From Rhodanobacter denitrificans (GTDB lineage: Bacteria > Pseudomonadota > Gammaproteobacteria > Xanthomonadales > Rhodanobacteraceae), in the NCBI GenBank assembly GCA_017848855.1, contig JAFIHF010000017.1, positions 1 through 60,106 of the forward strand: a stretch of 60,106 nt of DNA. Reading direction: 5' to 3'. The position numbers and the translations under genes are program-made. The notes under the pieces are model-generated. The model saw only the letters and a list, made by a program, of their open reading frames with translations. It had not been told where the DNA came from and searched no databases. Shown piece by piece: positions 1-9,611 of this stretch (the stretch's first letter is position 1; each line of letters begins with the position of its first letter).

Positions 1-1
1 G

Positions 2-745
2 GAACTCACCGCCGAGCGCTTCGTCGCCGATCCATTCTCCGCTGAACCCGGCGCACGGCTCTACCGCACCGGCGACCGCGGCCGCTGGCGCGCCGACGGC
101 TCCCTCGAACACCTCGGCCGCGCCGACTTCCAGATCAAGCTGCGCGGCTTCCGCATCGAACCCGGCGAGATCGAGGCGATCGCCCGCGAGGACGCCACGG
201 TGGCCGACGCCGCGGTCGTGCTGTGCGAGTTCTCCGCCAGCGACCAGCGCCTGGTGCTCTACGTGGCCGCCGCCGAGGCGGAAGCCACGCTGCTGCCGCG
301 CCTGCGCGGCGCGCTGGAAGCGCAACTGCCCGGCTACATGCGGCCGCAGCACATCGTGCGGCTGGAAGCGTTCCCGCAGACGCCGAACGGCAAGCTCGAC
401 CGCAAGGCGCTGCCGCCGCCGGTGGCGACGACGGAACGCGAGCCGGCGCCGCACGACGCGGACAGCGACCCGCGCCGCCGCTACTTGGGCGCGGTGTGGT
501 GCGAGCTGATCGGGGTGAGCGCGGTGGCGCCGCAGGACAACTTCTTCGACGTCGGCGGGCATTCGCTGCTGGCGGTGGAACTGGCCGCGCGCGTGCAGCG
601 CGAGACCGGCGTGCGGCTGAACCTGCTGGACATCGCCAGCGGCACCCTCGCCACGCTGGCCGGGCAGTTGCCCGAGTCCGCCGCGGCCGGGCCTCAGGCA
701 GCACCGCTCGGCCATCGCCTGCGGCGACTGCTGGGGCTGCGCTGA
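2..745 (+). CDS. NRPS-like adenylation-PCP protein, 3' part only
   Basis: The reading frame is open from the first bases of the window, so the start lies upstream. What remains is the end of an AMP-forming adenylation domain followed by a carrier domain. Adenylation motif A7 (YRTGDRG), A8 (GRADFQIKLRGFRIEPGEIE) and A10 (NGKLDRKALP) are intact, including the A10 lysine. The peptidyl carrier domain has [12 protein letters not shown], with the phosphopantetheine-accepting serine near codon 188 of the visible part. No thioesterase or reductase follows; the protein ends about 50 residues after the carrier motif. Its carrier domain is very similar to that of the next gene, suggesting duplication. 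It probably activates and tethers an amino acid or other carboxylic acid for the exopolysaccharide locus (inference). Substrate cannot be read because the A3-A6 region is outside the window. Confidence 0.9.
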   Translation, partial: ELTAERFVADPFSAEPGARLYRTGDRGRWRADGSLEHLGRADFQIKLRGFRIEPGEIEAIAREDATVADAAVVLCEFSASDQRLVLYVAAAEAEATLLPRLRGALEAQLPGYMRPQHIVRLEAFPQTPNGKLDRKALPPPVATTEREPAPHDADSDPRRRYLGAVWCELIGVSAVAPQDNFFDVGGHSLLAVELAARVQRETGVRLNLLDIASGTLATLAGQLPESAAAGPQAAPLGHRLRRLLGLR

Positions 746-838
746 TGCGTGCCGTGCGCACCTGGCCATACGTATTCGTCCATCGCCATAGCGGGATGCC
801 ATGGCTACGATGACGACATGGTTTCGATCGATGCATGT

Positions 839-856
839 CGGACAGGGGACTGTCCG
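839..856 (+). promoter_or_regulatory. Hairpin before the NRPS ribosome binding site
   Basis: A 7-bp perfect stem (CGGACAG / CTGTCCG) with loop GGGA lies just upstream of the second NRPS gene. The heptamer AGGGGAC occurs twice here, once inside the hairpin and once as the putative Shine-Dalgarno 6 nt before the ATG at 871. It may affect translation of that gene; this is inference only. Confidence 0.35.
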
Positions 857-870
857 GAACAGGGGACGAC

Positions 871-3800
871 ATGAACTACAACCTTGATGGCCGACGCACG
901 GAGCCGGTGATCGGCTCCGCCTTTCCGCTGAGCGCAATCCGCAAGGAGAAGTGGCTGGCCAGCCAGTACGGCGACGGTGCCGCGCTGGCGCTCGCCCACC
1001 TCACCGTGGTGCGGCTGGACGGCCCGCTGCACGCCGCCACGCTGGAGCAGGCCGCCGCCCATCTGTGGCGGCGGCAGCATCGCCTGCGCATCCAGCCCTC
1101 GGCCGACGGCCACACGCAGCATGTGCACGACGGCTTGCCGCTGCCGTGGGCACGGCACGATTTCTCCTCCGCCGGCGCGGCCGCGGAGGCGCGCCTGGCC
1201 GCGCACGTGCAGGCGCGCCTGCGCACGCCGTTCGATCCGGCCGTGCCGCCGCTGTTGCAGCTGGAACTGCTGCAGCTGGGCGCGGACCGGCATGCCCTGC
1301 TGCTGCACGCCCACGAACTGGTGCTCGATCGCCGCGCCAGCGCCCGCCTGCTGGCAGAACTGGCGCAGTACTACGGCGAGCTGCGCGCGGGGCAGGAACC
1401 GGCGTCCGCACCGGCGCCGCTGCCGGCCGCCGGGGATGATGCATCGCCCGCCGCATCGCTCGCCTGGTGGCGTGCGCGCCTGGCCAGCCGGCCCGATCCG
1501 CTGGCCCTGCCCGCCGACCGCCCGGCACCGCTGCGGCCGCGGTTCGACGCCGTGGGCGCGCGGCGCGTGCTGCCGGCGGCCACGCTCGCCGGCCTGCGCC
1601 GGCTGGCGCAAGCCTGCGGCCGCTCGCTGCACGAGGTGCTGCTCGGCGGCTACGCGGCCTTCCTCATGCGCATGAGCGGGCAGCACGATTTCGCGCTCGG
1701 CGTGCCGGTCGGCACGCACGGCGAGCCGCTGCACTTCCTGCCGCTGCGCCTGGGCATCGAGCCCGAGATCTCCGTCGCGGAATTGTTTGCGCGCACCGCG
1801 GGCGCGCTGCACGAGGTCCAGGCGCACGGCGAGGTCACGCTGATGGGCCTGCTGCGCGCACTCGACCTGCACCGTGGCGGCGCGGAGGCCGCCCTGGCCG
1901 GCGTCTCGTTCGAGTTCGATCCGGGCCTGCCCGGGTTTGCCTTCGCCGATCTGCGCCACCACATGCACGACGGCGGCCGCGTGGCGCTACTGGGCGAGCT
2001 GCACGCACGCGCGGCGCTGGAGGGCGATGCGCTCGCGCTCGACCTGCACGGCACCGCCGCGCGCTACGACGCGGCCACGCTGCAGCGCTGGCTGGGCCAT
2101 TACGCCACCCTGCTCGAAGCCTTCGCCGGTACCGCCGAGCCGGCGGCGCTGACGGTCGCCGAGCTGCCCCTGCTCGATGCCGCCGGGCGCGCCCAGGTGC
2201 TGCAGGCGTGGAACGACACCGCGCGCGACTACGACCTCAGCCTGGGCCTGCCGGCGCGGATCGCGGCGCAGGCGCAACGCACGCCGGGAAGCATCGCCGC
2301 CGAGTGCGCCGGCGAAGCGCTGGACTACGCCGCGCTGGAACGGCGCACCGGTGCCCTGGCGCAGGCGCTGGCACGCCGCGGCATCGGCCGCGGCGATCTG
2401 GTCGGCGTGTACGTGCCGCGCAGCCTGGACATGCTGGTCGCGGTGCTCGGCATCCTGAAGTGCGGCGCCGCCTACGTGCCGCTGGATCCGGAATTCCCGC
2501 AGCAGCGGCTCGCCTACATGGCCGCGCACGCCGGCCTGCGCCACCTGCTGGTCACCCCCGCGTTGCAGCCGCCATCCGAACTGGCCGCGGGGCGCGCATG
2601 CCTCGCGATCGGCGAGCTGGCCGCCGAGACGGGCGGCGATACGCCGCTGCCGACCGTGCATGGCGACGACCTCGCCTACGTGCTGTTCACCTCCGGCTCC
2701 ACCGGCCAGCCCAAGGGCGTGCGCATCCTGCACCGCAACCTGGTCAACTTTCTCGAAAGCATGCGCGAACGGCCGGGCTACGGCGCCGGCGACACGCTGT
2801 GCGTGGTCACCACGCTGTCGTTCGACATCGCCGGCCTGGAGCTGTACCTGCCGCTGCTCAGCGGCGGGCGCATGGTGATCGCCACCGCCGCCGAGCACGG
2901 CGATCCGTCGGCGCTGTACGCGCTGATGGCGAACAGCGGCTGCACGGTGCTCCAGACCACGCCATCGCTGCTGCGCCTGCTGCAGGGCCTCGGCCGCGAG
3001 GACGTGGTGCGCGGGCTGCGCCTGTTCGTGGGCGGCGAGGCGATGCCGCTGGCGCTGGCGCGCTCGCTGGCCGGCAACTGCCGCGAGCTGTGGAACCTGT
3101 ACGGCCCCACCGAGACCACGATCTGGTCCTCGGCGGCGCGCATCGAGCCGGGCATGGAACCGATCCCGCTGGGCACGCCGATCGCCAACACGCGCATCTA
3201 CGTGCTGGACGCGCGCGGCCAGCCGGTGCCGCCGGGCGTGGTCGGCGAGATCTGGATCGCCGGCGACGGCGTGGCCGACGGCTACCTCAACCGCCCCGAC
3301 CTCACCGCCGAGTGCTTCGTGGACGATCCCTTCGCCGGCGGGCGCATGTACCGTACCGGCGACCGCGGCTGCTGGCGCGACGGCCAGCTGTATTTCAACG
3401 GCCGCGCGGACGACCAGATCAAGATCCGCGGCTACCGCATCGAGCCGGGCGACATCGAGGCGGTGGCCGCCGCCGAGCCGGGCGTGCGCGAGTGCGTCGC
3501 CGTGGCGCAGGCCTTCGGCGACAACGACGTGCGCCTGGTGCTGTACGTGGCCGCCGCGGCGGACGACGGCTTGGCCGAACGGCTGCGCGCGCGCCTGCAC
3601 CGGCAATTGCCGACCTACATGCAGCCGCAGCACATCGAGCGGCTGGACGCACTGCCCAAGACGCCGAACGGCAAGATCGACCGCAAGGCCCTGCCACAGC
3701 CGTCCGCGGCCGCGCTGCGCGGCGTGCGGGCGCCGGCGGACGCGCTGGCCGATCCGCGCCAGTCCTACCTCGCCGCGATCTGGCGCGAGCTGATCGGCGC

Positions 3801-4029
3801 GGAACGGGTGGGCGCCAACGACAACTTCTTCGACGTGGGCGGCCACTCGCTGCTGGCGGTGGAAATGGTGGCGCGCGTGCAGCGGGAAACCTCGGTGCGG
3901 CTGCACCTGCTCGACGTGGCCTCCGGCACGCTGGCGACGCTGGCCAGCGAGCTGCCCGTGCAAGCGCAGGATGCCCCGCGGTTGCCGCTGCTGCAGCGGC
4001 TGCGCCGGCACATGGGATGGAAACGATGA
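871..4029 (+). CDS. NRPS-like protein, condensation-adenylation-PCP
   Basis: About 1052 residues. I chose ATG 871 because AGGGGA lies 6 nt upstream; an in-frame ATG at 835 has no such site. Order: condensation-like domain (about 1-430), AMP-forming adenylation domain (about 450-900; A3 [12 protein letters not shown] near 605, A5 NLYGPTETT near 742, A7 YRTGDRG near 827, A10 NGKIDRKAL), then a carrier domain with [12 protein letters not shown] and the attachment serine near 993. The condensation domain is degenerate: the HHxxxDG motif reads HELVLDR (148-154), so the catalytic second histidine is glutamate and the glycine is arginine. It may bind a carrier or acceptor without forming a peptide bond (inference). 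No thioesterase is present. Embedded in a polysaccharide operon, it probably prepares an acyl or aminoacyl group for attachment to the glycan or its lipid carrier. Confidence 0.9.
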   Translation: MNYNLDGRRTEPVIGSAFPLSAIRKEKWLASQYGDGAALALAHLTVVRLDGPLHAATLEQAAAHLWRRQHRLRIQPSADGHTQHVHDGLPLPWARHDFSSAGAAAEARLAAHVQARLRTPFDPAVPPLLQLELLQLGADRHALLLHAHELVLDRRASARLLAELAQYYGELRAGQEPASAPAPLPAAGDDASPAASLAWWRARLASRPDPLALPADRPAPLRPRFDAVGARRVLPAATLAGLRRLAQACGRSLHEVLLGGYAAFLMRMSGQHDFALGVPVGTHGEPLHFLPLRLGIEPEISVAELFARTAGALHEVQAHGEVTLMGLLRALDLHRGGAEAALAGVSFEFDPGLPGFAFADLRHHMHDGGRVALLGELHARAALEGDALALDLHGTAARYDAATLQRWLGHYATLLEAFAGTAEPAALTVAELPLLDAAGRAQVLQAWNDTARDYDLSLGLPARIAAQAQRTPGSIAAECAGEALDYAALERRTGALAQALARRGIGRGDLVGVYVPRSLDMLVAVLGILKCGAAYVPLDPEFPQQRLAYMAAHAGLRHLLVTPALQPPSELAAGRACLAIGELAAETGGDTPLPTVHGDDLAYVLFTSGSTGQPKGVRILHRNLVNFLESMRERPGYGAGDTLCVVTTLSFDIAGLELYLPLLSGGRMVIATAAEHGDPSALYALMANSGCTVLQTTPSLLRLLQGLGREDVVRGLRLFVGGEAMPLALARSLAGNCRELWNLYGPTETTIWSSAARIEPGMEPIPLGTPIANTRIYVLDARGQPVPPGVVGEIWIAGDGVADGYLNRPDLTAECFVDDPFAGGRMYRTGDRGCWRDGQLYFNGRADDQIKIRGYRIEPGDIEAVAAAEPGVRECVAVAQAFGDNDVRLVLYVAAAADDGLAERLRARLHRQLPTYMQPQHIERLDALPKTPNGKIDRKALPQPSAAALRGVRAPADALADPRQSYLAAIWRELIGAERVGANDNFFDVGGHSLLAVEMVARVQRETSVRLHLLDVASGTLATLASELPVQAQDAPRLPLLQRLRRHMGWKR

Positions 4030-4060
4030 CGCGCACGGTCAACCACACGGGAGTGCGGCC

Positions 4061-5191
4061 ATGACGGACCTGGCGGTGCTGCTCTTCGTCTTGTCGGCGC
4101 TCGGCCTCGTGCACGTCTTCGTCGGCTACCCGCTGTGGGTGGTCGCGCTGGCGCGCTGGCGGCCGCGCCCGGTGCAGCGGTGCGCATGGACGCCGCGCGT
4201 CACCGCGGTGCTCGCCGTGCACGACGGCGCCGCGCACGTGCGCGCGAAGCTGGAAGGCCTGCTCGCGCTGGACTACCCGCCGGAGCTGCTCGACATCGTG
4301 GTGGCCTGCGACGGCTGCCGCGACGACAGCGCGGCGCTTTGCCGGCAGCTGGGCGACGCGCGCATCCGCGTGCTGGAGTTCGCCGAGCGGCGCGGCAAGG
4401 CCGCCTGCATCAACGACGCGGTGGCCGCGGCGCGCGGCGAAGTGCTGCTGCTGACCGACGTGCGCCAGCGGCTGGAGCCGGACGCGCTGCGCCAGCTGGT
4501 CGCGAACCTCGGCGACCCGCGCGTGGGCGCGGTCGGCGGGCAACTGCGCCTGTTCGACGCGCAGACCGGCTTCGCCCGCGGCATCGATGCGTACTGGCGC
4601 TACGAGACGCTGATCCGCGCCAGCGAGAGCCGCTCGGGTTCGGTCATCGGCGTCAGCGGCGCGCTGTACGCGATGCGGCGCGAGCTGTTCCGGCCGCTGC
4701 CGCCGGGCACCGTGCTGGACGACGTGCTGGTGCCGATGCAGGTGGCCGCGGCCGGCTGGCGCGTGGTGTACGAGCCGGCGGCGGTGGCCTGGGACGGCAG
4801 TACGCAGCAGCCGCACGAGGAGCAGCGGCGCAAGATCCGCACGCTGGCCGGCAACTACCAGCTGGTGCAGCTGGCGCCGTGGCTGCTGCTGCCCTGGCGC
4901 AATCCGCTGTGGTTCCGCTTCGTCAGCCACAAGCTGCTGCGCCTGCTGGCGCCGTGGCTGCTGCTGGCGCTGGCGCTCTCGGCGGCGCTGCTGGCGACGC
5001 GGCATGCGCTGTTCGCGGCGACCGCGCTGGCGCTGCTCGCGGCGCTCGCCGCGGTGGTGGCCGGGCGCCTGCTGCCGGCGCTGGGCCGGCACCTGCCGGT
5101 GCGGCTGCTGACCGCGTTCTGCTATCTCAACCTGTTCGCCGCGCAGGCGCTGCTGGCGTTCGCGCGCAACCGGAGGCTGCATCTGTGGTGA
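4061..5191 (+). CDS. GT2 family membrane glycosyltransferase
   Basis: 376 residues, starting at ATG 4061 behind GGAG. It has an N-terminal membrane helix (about 5-25), a GT-A fold catalytic region with the nucleotide-binding start VTAVLAVHDGA, an acidic LLTDVRQRL segment, a DDVLVPMQ segment and a QRRKIRTLAGN stretch resembling the QxxRW-type acceptor motif, then three hydrophobic segments at the C-terminus (about 280-370). This layout fits processive or lipid-linked GT2 enzymes acting at the inner membrane face. It would add a sugar to the undecaprenyl-linked repeat unit of the exopolysaccharide. The donor sugar cannot be predicted. It follows the NRPS gene by 31 bp and is probably co-transcribed. 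Confidence 0.88.
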   Translation: MTDLAVLLFVLSALGLVHVFVGYPLWVVALARWRPRPVQRCAWTPRVTAVLAVHDGAAHVRAKLEGLLALDYPPELLDIVVACDGCRDDSAALCRQLGDARIRVLEFAERRGKAACINDAVAAARGEVLLLTDVRQRLEPDALRQLVANLGDPRVGAVGGQLRLFDAQTGFARGIDAYWRYETLIRASESRSGSVIGVSGALYAMRRELFRPLPPGTVLDDVLVPMQVAAAGWRVVYEPAAVAWDGSTQQPHEEQRRKIRTLAGNYQLVQLAPWLLLPWRNPLWFRFVSHKLLRLLAPWLLLALALSAALLATRHALFAATALALLAALAAVVAGRLLPALGRHLPVRLLTAFCYLNLFAAQALLAFARNRRLHLW

Positions 5192-5267
5192 TCCACTGGC
5201 ATGATCGGCGCGTTCCTTCGGCAGCATGCGGCGGTGCGCCTGCGGGCGCAGGCGGAGAGTGGTGCCC

Positions 5268-6701
5268 ATGTTCCTGCTGATCCTCGTCTACCTCGGTTTC
5301 GCGATCGTCCGCCCGCAGGACTACCTGCCGGGCATGGCGGGCCTGCCGGTGATGTCGGCGACCCTGCTGCTGGCCTTCGCCGGCTGGCTGCTGCGTGGCG
5401 CGCGCACGCCCGGCGCGCCGCAGTTCCTGCTGCTACCACTGTTCGTGCTGATCGCGATGGCCTCGCTGGTGGTCAACGGCTGGAGCGGCGGCGTGGTCTA
5501 CGCGCTCGAACAGCTGGGGCCCTCGCTGATCGTGTTCTTCGTGCTGGCGAGCGCGATCGACGACCCGCGCCGCACCGCCGCCACCTTCACGGTGATCGGC
5601 CTGTGCGCGATGGTGCTGGCCCTGCACAGCGTGCAGCAGGCCGAACACGGCGTGGGCTGGACCGGCATGACCCTGGGCGAGGACGGGCGCATTCGCTACG
5701 TGGGCATCTTCAACGACCCCAACGACCTCGGCCTGCTGTTCGTGATGGCGCTGCCGATGCTGTTCTGCCTGTCCACGCGCGCCGGCTTCCTCGGCCGCTG
5801 GTTCTGGCGCGCCGGCATCGTGCTGCTGCTGGCCGGCGTGTACCTGACCAAGTCGCGCGGCACCCAGCTGGCGGTGCTGATGATGGGCGCGATCTGGTTG
5901 TGGCAGAAGCGCGGCCTGCTCACCGCCGGCACGCTGAGCTTCGCCGGCCTGGTCGGCCTGATGCTGCTGCCGTCCACCCGCATGAACGACCTCGATCCGG
6001 ACGAGGAGTCCGCCTTCGGCCGCGTGGACGCGTGGTACGAGGGCTTCGACATGTTCAAGACGCATCCGTTGTTCGGCGTGGGCTTCGGCAATTTCACCGA
6101 CTACAACACGCTGACCGCGCACAACTCGTTCGTGCTGGTGCTGGCCGAGACCGGCTTCCTGGGCTTCGTGACCTGGCTGGCCTTCATCGGCTACGGCTTC
6201 TGGATGATGTGGCGGCTGCTGCAGCTGCAGGCCGGGCTGACGCAGGCGGTGCAGGCCACCGTGCGCGCCGTGGCCACGGTGCGCCCGCCGGCGCGTCTGG
6301 CACTGGCGCAGGCGCTGCCCGCCGGCACCGGCGCGCCGCAGCGGCAGCAGGCGCTGGCGCGCGGGACGGTCGCCGCGGCGCCTGCCTCGGGAACCGTGGC
6401 GGACCACGCCGACGCCGCGGCGGCAGAGCAGCAGGCCCGCGCCGAACAGACGCTGTCGCTGACCCTGTTCTGCGCGTTGTGCGGCTTCTTCACCGCCGCG
6501 TTCTTCCTCAGCCGCAGCTACAACATGATGCTCTACACGCTGGCCGCGATCGTCGTGGGCCACTACGCCAGCATGCGTAGCCGCCACGATGCGCTGCCGC
6601 GTTTCACCCTCTCGGCCAGCGGCTGGCGCTGGCTGCCGATCTCGCTGGTGGTCATCGCGGCGCTCTACGTGCTGGTGGCCGTGCTGTTGCGGATGTCATG
6701 A
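5268..6701 (+). CDS. O-antigen ligase-like polymerase, exosortase A-associated type
   Basis: 477 residues, starting at ATG 5268 (MFLLILVYLGFAIVRPQDY). It is a polytopic membrane protein with around ten hydrophobic segments. The N-terminal IVRPQDYLPG, the central FNDPNDLGLLFVMALP and the later HNSFVLVLAETGFLGF segments are typical of the Wzy/WaaL-like family called putative O-glycosylation ligase, exosortase A-associated. It likely polymerises or transfers the lipid-linked glycan on the periplasmic side. Unusual: an Ala/Arg/Gln-rich low-complexity stretch of about 75 residues (roughly 330-405) is inserted between the last membrane segments, making the protein longer than I expect for the family. 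Its stop overlaps the flippase start in an ATGA. Confidence 0.85.
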   Translation: MFLLILVYLGFAIVRPQDYLPGMAGLPVMSATLLLAFAGWLLRGARTPGAPQFLLLPLFVLIAMASLVVNGWSGGVVYALEQLGPSLIVFFVLASAIDDPRRTAATFTVIGLCAMVLALHSVQQAEHGVGWTGMTLGEDGRIRYVGIFNDPNDLGLLFVMALPMLFCLSTRAGFLGRWFWRAGIVLLLAGVYLTKSRGTQLAVLMMGAIWLWQKRGLLTAGTLSFAGLVGLMLLPSTRMNDLDPDEESAFGRVDAWYEGFDMFKTHPLFGVGFGNFTDYNTLTAHNSFVLVLAETGFLGFVTWLAFIGYGFWMMWRLLQLQAGLTQAVQATVRAVATVRPPARLALAQALPAGTGAPQRQQALARGTVAAAPASGTVADHADAAAAEQQARAEQTLSLTLFCALCGFFTAAFFLSRSYNMMLYTLAAIVVGHYASMRSRHDALPRFTLSASGWRWLPISLVVIAALYVLVAVLLRMS

Positions 6702-8248
6702 CCTCACGCTCGCTCACCTTGCGCAACACGCTGTTCTCCTCGCTGGGGATCTACGTCGAGTACTTCCTCGGCATGGTCTGCGCGGTGCTGATCGCGCGCC
6801 ACCTGGGGCCGCACCACTACGGCATCTACGGCCTGTTCATCTGGTTCGCCGCGATCGGCATCGTGGTGACGAACTCGGGCATCACCACCGGCGTGATCAA
6901 GTTCGTGGCGGAGCTGCGCGGCAGCCGGCAACCCGAGCTGATCCGACCGCTGCTCGGCTACATGCGCAAGGTGCAGCGCTGGCATCTTCTGGTGGTGCTG
7001 GGCATCGGCCTGGGCCTGTACCTGCTGCTCGGGCAGCGTTACGCCGCCGAGCTGGACCCGCTGGAATTCGCGCTGCTCGCAGCCGCGGTGGGCATGCGCG
7101 CGCCGTACATGTTCAACGTGGCAGTCGCGAAGGGTTTCGAGGCGTTCGACGCGACCGCGCGGATTACCCTGGTGGCCGCGCCGACCAATCTGGCGCTGGT
7201 GGTCGCCGCGATGCTGCTGCACGGCGACATCCTGTGGTTCGTGGTGATGTATGCGCTCTCCAGCGCGGTGTTCCTGCTCGCCTCGCAGTACCAGGTGCAC
7301 CGGCTGCTGGCGCCGCTGCCGCGCCGCGGCAGCCTGCCGGGCGAGCTGCTGCAGCGCGTGCGCCGGCACCTGAAGATCGTCTCGCTGACGATCATCGTGA
7401 GCTTCCTGATCGCCAGCGACGTGGAGATCCTGTTCCTCAACATGTTCGCCAGCGCGACCGCGGCGGGCTACTTCAAGGTGGCCTACCAGCTGGCCAGCGG
7501 CATCATGCTGCTGGTGCCCGGCGTGTTCGGCGCGGTGCTGCTGCCGATGATGGCGAAGGCGCTGAGCGAGGGCCGCGCCGTGGGCGGCCGCCGCTTCGTG
7601 GCGGTGACCTCCTACCTGGTCCTGCTCGGCGCGCCGGTGGTGGCGTTCGGCGCCTGCTTTGCCGCTGCGGTGATCGGCCTGCTGTACGGCAGCGCCTACG
7701 CCGCCGCCGCGCCGGTGTTCGCGCTGTGCATGCTGGCCAGCGCGCTCAACACCTCGACCCAGGGCGCGACCAGCCTGCTGGTGAGCGCCGACCGCCAGCA
7801 CGTGATCCTCACGCTGACCCTGCTGTTCGGCGTGTTCAAGATCGCGATGGACGTGACCCTGATCCGCCACTTCGGGCTGCACGGCGCGATGGCGGCGATC
7901 CTGATCGCCGCCGCGGTCAGCTCCTCGGCCTACCTGCTGCTGGGCATGCACGTGGGCGGCGTGCCGCTGGAGTGGCGCCGGCTCGCACGCATCGTGCTGG
8001 CCGCGCTCCTGGCCGGCGCGGCCGCCGCGCTGGTGCTGCCGCTGCACCTGCCGCCGCTGGCCACGCTGCTGCTGGGCGGTCCGCTGCTGGTCGCGGCCTA
8101 CGCGCTGTTCACCCTGTGGCTGCGCTGCTGGACCCCGGCGGACATCGCGCAGCTGAAAGAGCTGCACCTGCGCTTCGCGGCGGGGCGCCCGCTGCTGCTG
8201 GGGCGCTTGCTGGATTGGTCGGGCACACGCGCGGAGCAGCGCTCATGA
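6698..8248 (+). CDS. Polysaccharide flippase (Wzx-like, MOP superfamily)
   Basis: 516 residues with about 12-14 predicted membrane helices, beginning LRNTLFSSLGIYVEYFLGMV, the usual start of polysaccharide-biosynthesis (Polysacc_synt) flippases. It would move undecaprenyl-linked repeat units across the inner membrane to the polymerase encoded just before it. Translation is coupled to neighbours on both sides by ATGA overlaps (6698-6701 and 8245-8248). No catalytic motif is expected in this family; the assignment rests on topology, size and context. Confidence 0.87.
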   Translation: MTSRSLTLRNTLFSSLGIYVEYFLGMVCAVLIARHLGPHHYGIYGLFIWFAAIGIVVTNSGITTGVIKFVAELRGSRQPELIRPLLGYMRKVQRWHLLVVLGIGLGLYLLLGQRYAAELDPLEFALLAAAVGMRAPYMFNVAVAKGFEAFDATARITLVAAPTNLALVVAAMLLHGDILWFVVMYALSSAVFLLASQYQVHRLLAPLPRRGSLPGELLQRVRRHLKIVSLTIIVSFLIASDVEILFLNMFASATAAGYFKVAYQLASGIMLLVPGVFGAVLLPMMAKALSEGRAVGGRRFVAVTSYLVLLGAPVVAFGACFAAAVIGLLYGSAYAAAAPVFALCMLASALNTSTQGATSLLVSADRQHVILTLTLLFGVFKIAMDVTLIRHFGLHGAMAAILIAAAVSSSAYLLLGMHVGGVPLEWRRLARIVLAALLAGAAAALVLPLHLPPLATLLLGGPLLVAAYALFTLWLRCWTPADIAQLKELHLRFAAGRPLLLGRLLDWSGTRAEQRS

Positions 8249-9603
8249 GCATCTACGAACACCTGTTTCGCCACGTGCTGTATCCGGCCTACGAGACCGG
8301 CCTGCGCCGGCGCCGCACGCTGGCCTGGCAGGCCGACTACGAGCGCGACCAGTGGCTGGCGCCGGAGCAGATCCGCGCCCTGCAATGGCAGCGCCTGCAG
8401 GCGCTGCTGCAACATTGCGAACGCCACGTGCCGTACTACCGCCGGCGCTGGCGCGAACTGGGCATCGCGGCGGCGGACATCCGCAGCCTGGACGACTACG
8501 CGCGCCTGCCGGTGCTCGGCAAGGACGAGATCCGCGCGCACTTCGACGAGTTCAAGGCCGACGGCTGGCACGAGCGCCTGCTGTACAAGACCACCGGCGG
8601 CTCCACCGGCCAGCCGATGCGCTTCGGCTACACCCGCGAGAGCAACGAGCGGCGCACCGCGGTGATGTGGCGCGGCTACGGCTGGGCCGGCGCGCGCATG
8701 GGCCGACGCACGCTGTACGTGTGGGGCGGCGCGGTGGGCGAACCGCAGCGCCTGCACCAGTTCAAGGAGCGGCTGTACCACGCGGCGTTCGCGCGGCGCA
8801 TGCTCAACAGCTTCCACATGACCGACGCGAACATCGGCGAGTACGCCGACGCCATCGACGCCTACCGGCCCGAGGTGATCGTGGGCTACGTCGGCCCGCT
8901 GGTGCGCCTGGCGCAGTGGCTGCTCGACCGGCGCCGCACGCTGGCGCGGCCGCCGGCCGCGGTGCTCGGCGCGGCCGAGGCGCTGCACGGTTTCCAGCGC
9001 GAGCTGATCGAGCGCGCGTTCGGCTGCCCCGCGTACAACACCTACGGCTGCCGCGAGGTGATGCTGATCGCCTCCGAGTGCGAGCAGCGCCACGGCCTGC
9101 ACGTCAACGCCGACCATCTGGTGGTGGAACTGCACGGCGCCGCGCGCACGGGCGCGAGCGGCGAAGTGCTGCTCACCGACCTCTCCAACTACGGCATGCC
9201 GCTGCTGCGCTACGCCAACGGCGACCTCGCCACCGCCAGCACCGTGACCTGCCCATGCGGGCGCGGCCTGCCGCTGCTGGCGCACGTGGACGGCCGCAAG
9301 CTGGACGCGATCCGCACGCCGGACGGCCACCTGCTGCCGGGCGAATTCTTCCCGCACATGCTCAAGGACGTGCCGGGCCTGCGCCGCTTCCAACTGGTGC
9401 AGCGCCGGCTCGACCGGCTCGAACTGGCGCTGGTCTGCGACGAGCGCTTCGACGACGACGGCATGGCCTGGATCCGCCGCGAACTGGCGAAGGTGGTCGG
9501 CGACAGCGTCGCGCTCGACTGCCGCATCGTCGACGACCTCCCGCTGACGCCCAGCGGCAAGCTGCGCGTCACCGTCTCCGCCCTCACTTCTTCTCCCCCT
9601 TGA
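8245..9603 (+). CDS. PaaK/CapK-like adenylate-forming enzyme
   Basis: 452 residues. The sequence carries the P-loop-like YKTTGGSTGQPMRFGY, the YNTYGCREV block (the YGxxE position), GDLATAS and the C-terminal LTPSGKLRVT, all features of the phenylacetate-CoA ligase-like branch of AMP-forming enzymes (CapK/PaaK). CapK-like members sit in many capsule and EPS loci, where their exact substrate is mostly unknown. Together with the two NRPS-like proteins, this locus encodes three acid-activating enzymes, suggesting acyl or aminoacyl decoration of the polymer (inference). It has a CPCGRG segment near residue 335 and may bind metal. Start and end overlap or abut neighbours. Confidence 0.82.
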   Translation: MSIYEHLFRHVLYPAYETGLRRRRTLAWQADYERDQWLAPEQIRALQWQRLQALLQHCERHVPYYRRRWRELGIAAADIRSLDDYARLPVLGKDEIRAHFDEFKADGWHERLLYKTTGGSTGQPMRFGYTRESNERRTAVMWRGYGWAGARMGRRTLYVWGGAVGEPQRLHQFKERLYHAAFARRMLNSFHMTDANIGEYADAIDAYRPEVIVGYVGPLVRLAQWLLDRRRTLARPPAAVLGAAEALHGFQRELIERAFGCPAYNTYGCREVMLIASECEQRHGLHVNADHLVVELHGAARTGASGEVLLTDLSNYGMPLLRYANGDLATASTVTCPCGRGLPLLAHVDGRKLDAIRTPDGHLLPGEFFPHMLKDVPGLRRFQLVQRRLDRLELALVCDERFDDDGMAWIRRELAKVVGDSVALDCRIVDDLPLTPSGKLRVTVSALTSSPP

Positions 9604-9611
9604 ATGCATCG

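Noticed and set aside
3419-5269. 616-codon minus-strand frame over the NRPS and GT2 genes
   Set aside because: Low-complexity Arg/Gln/His-rich translation, antisense to two genes with clear motifs.
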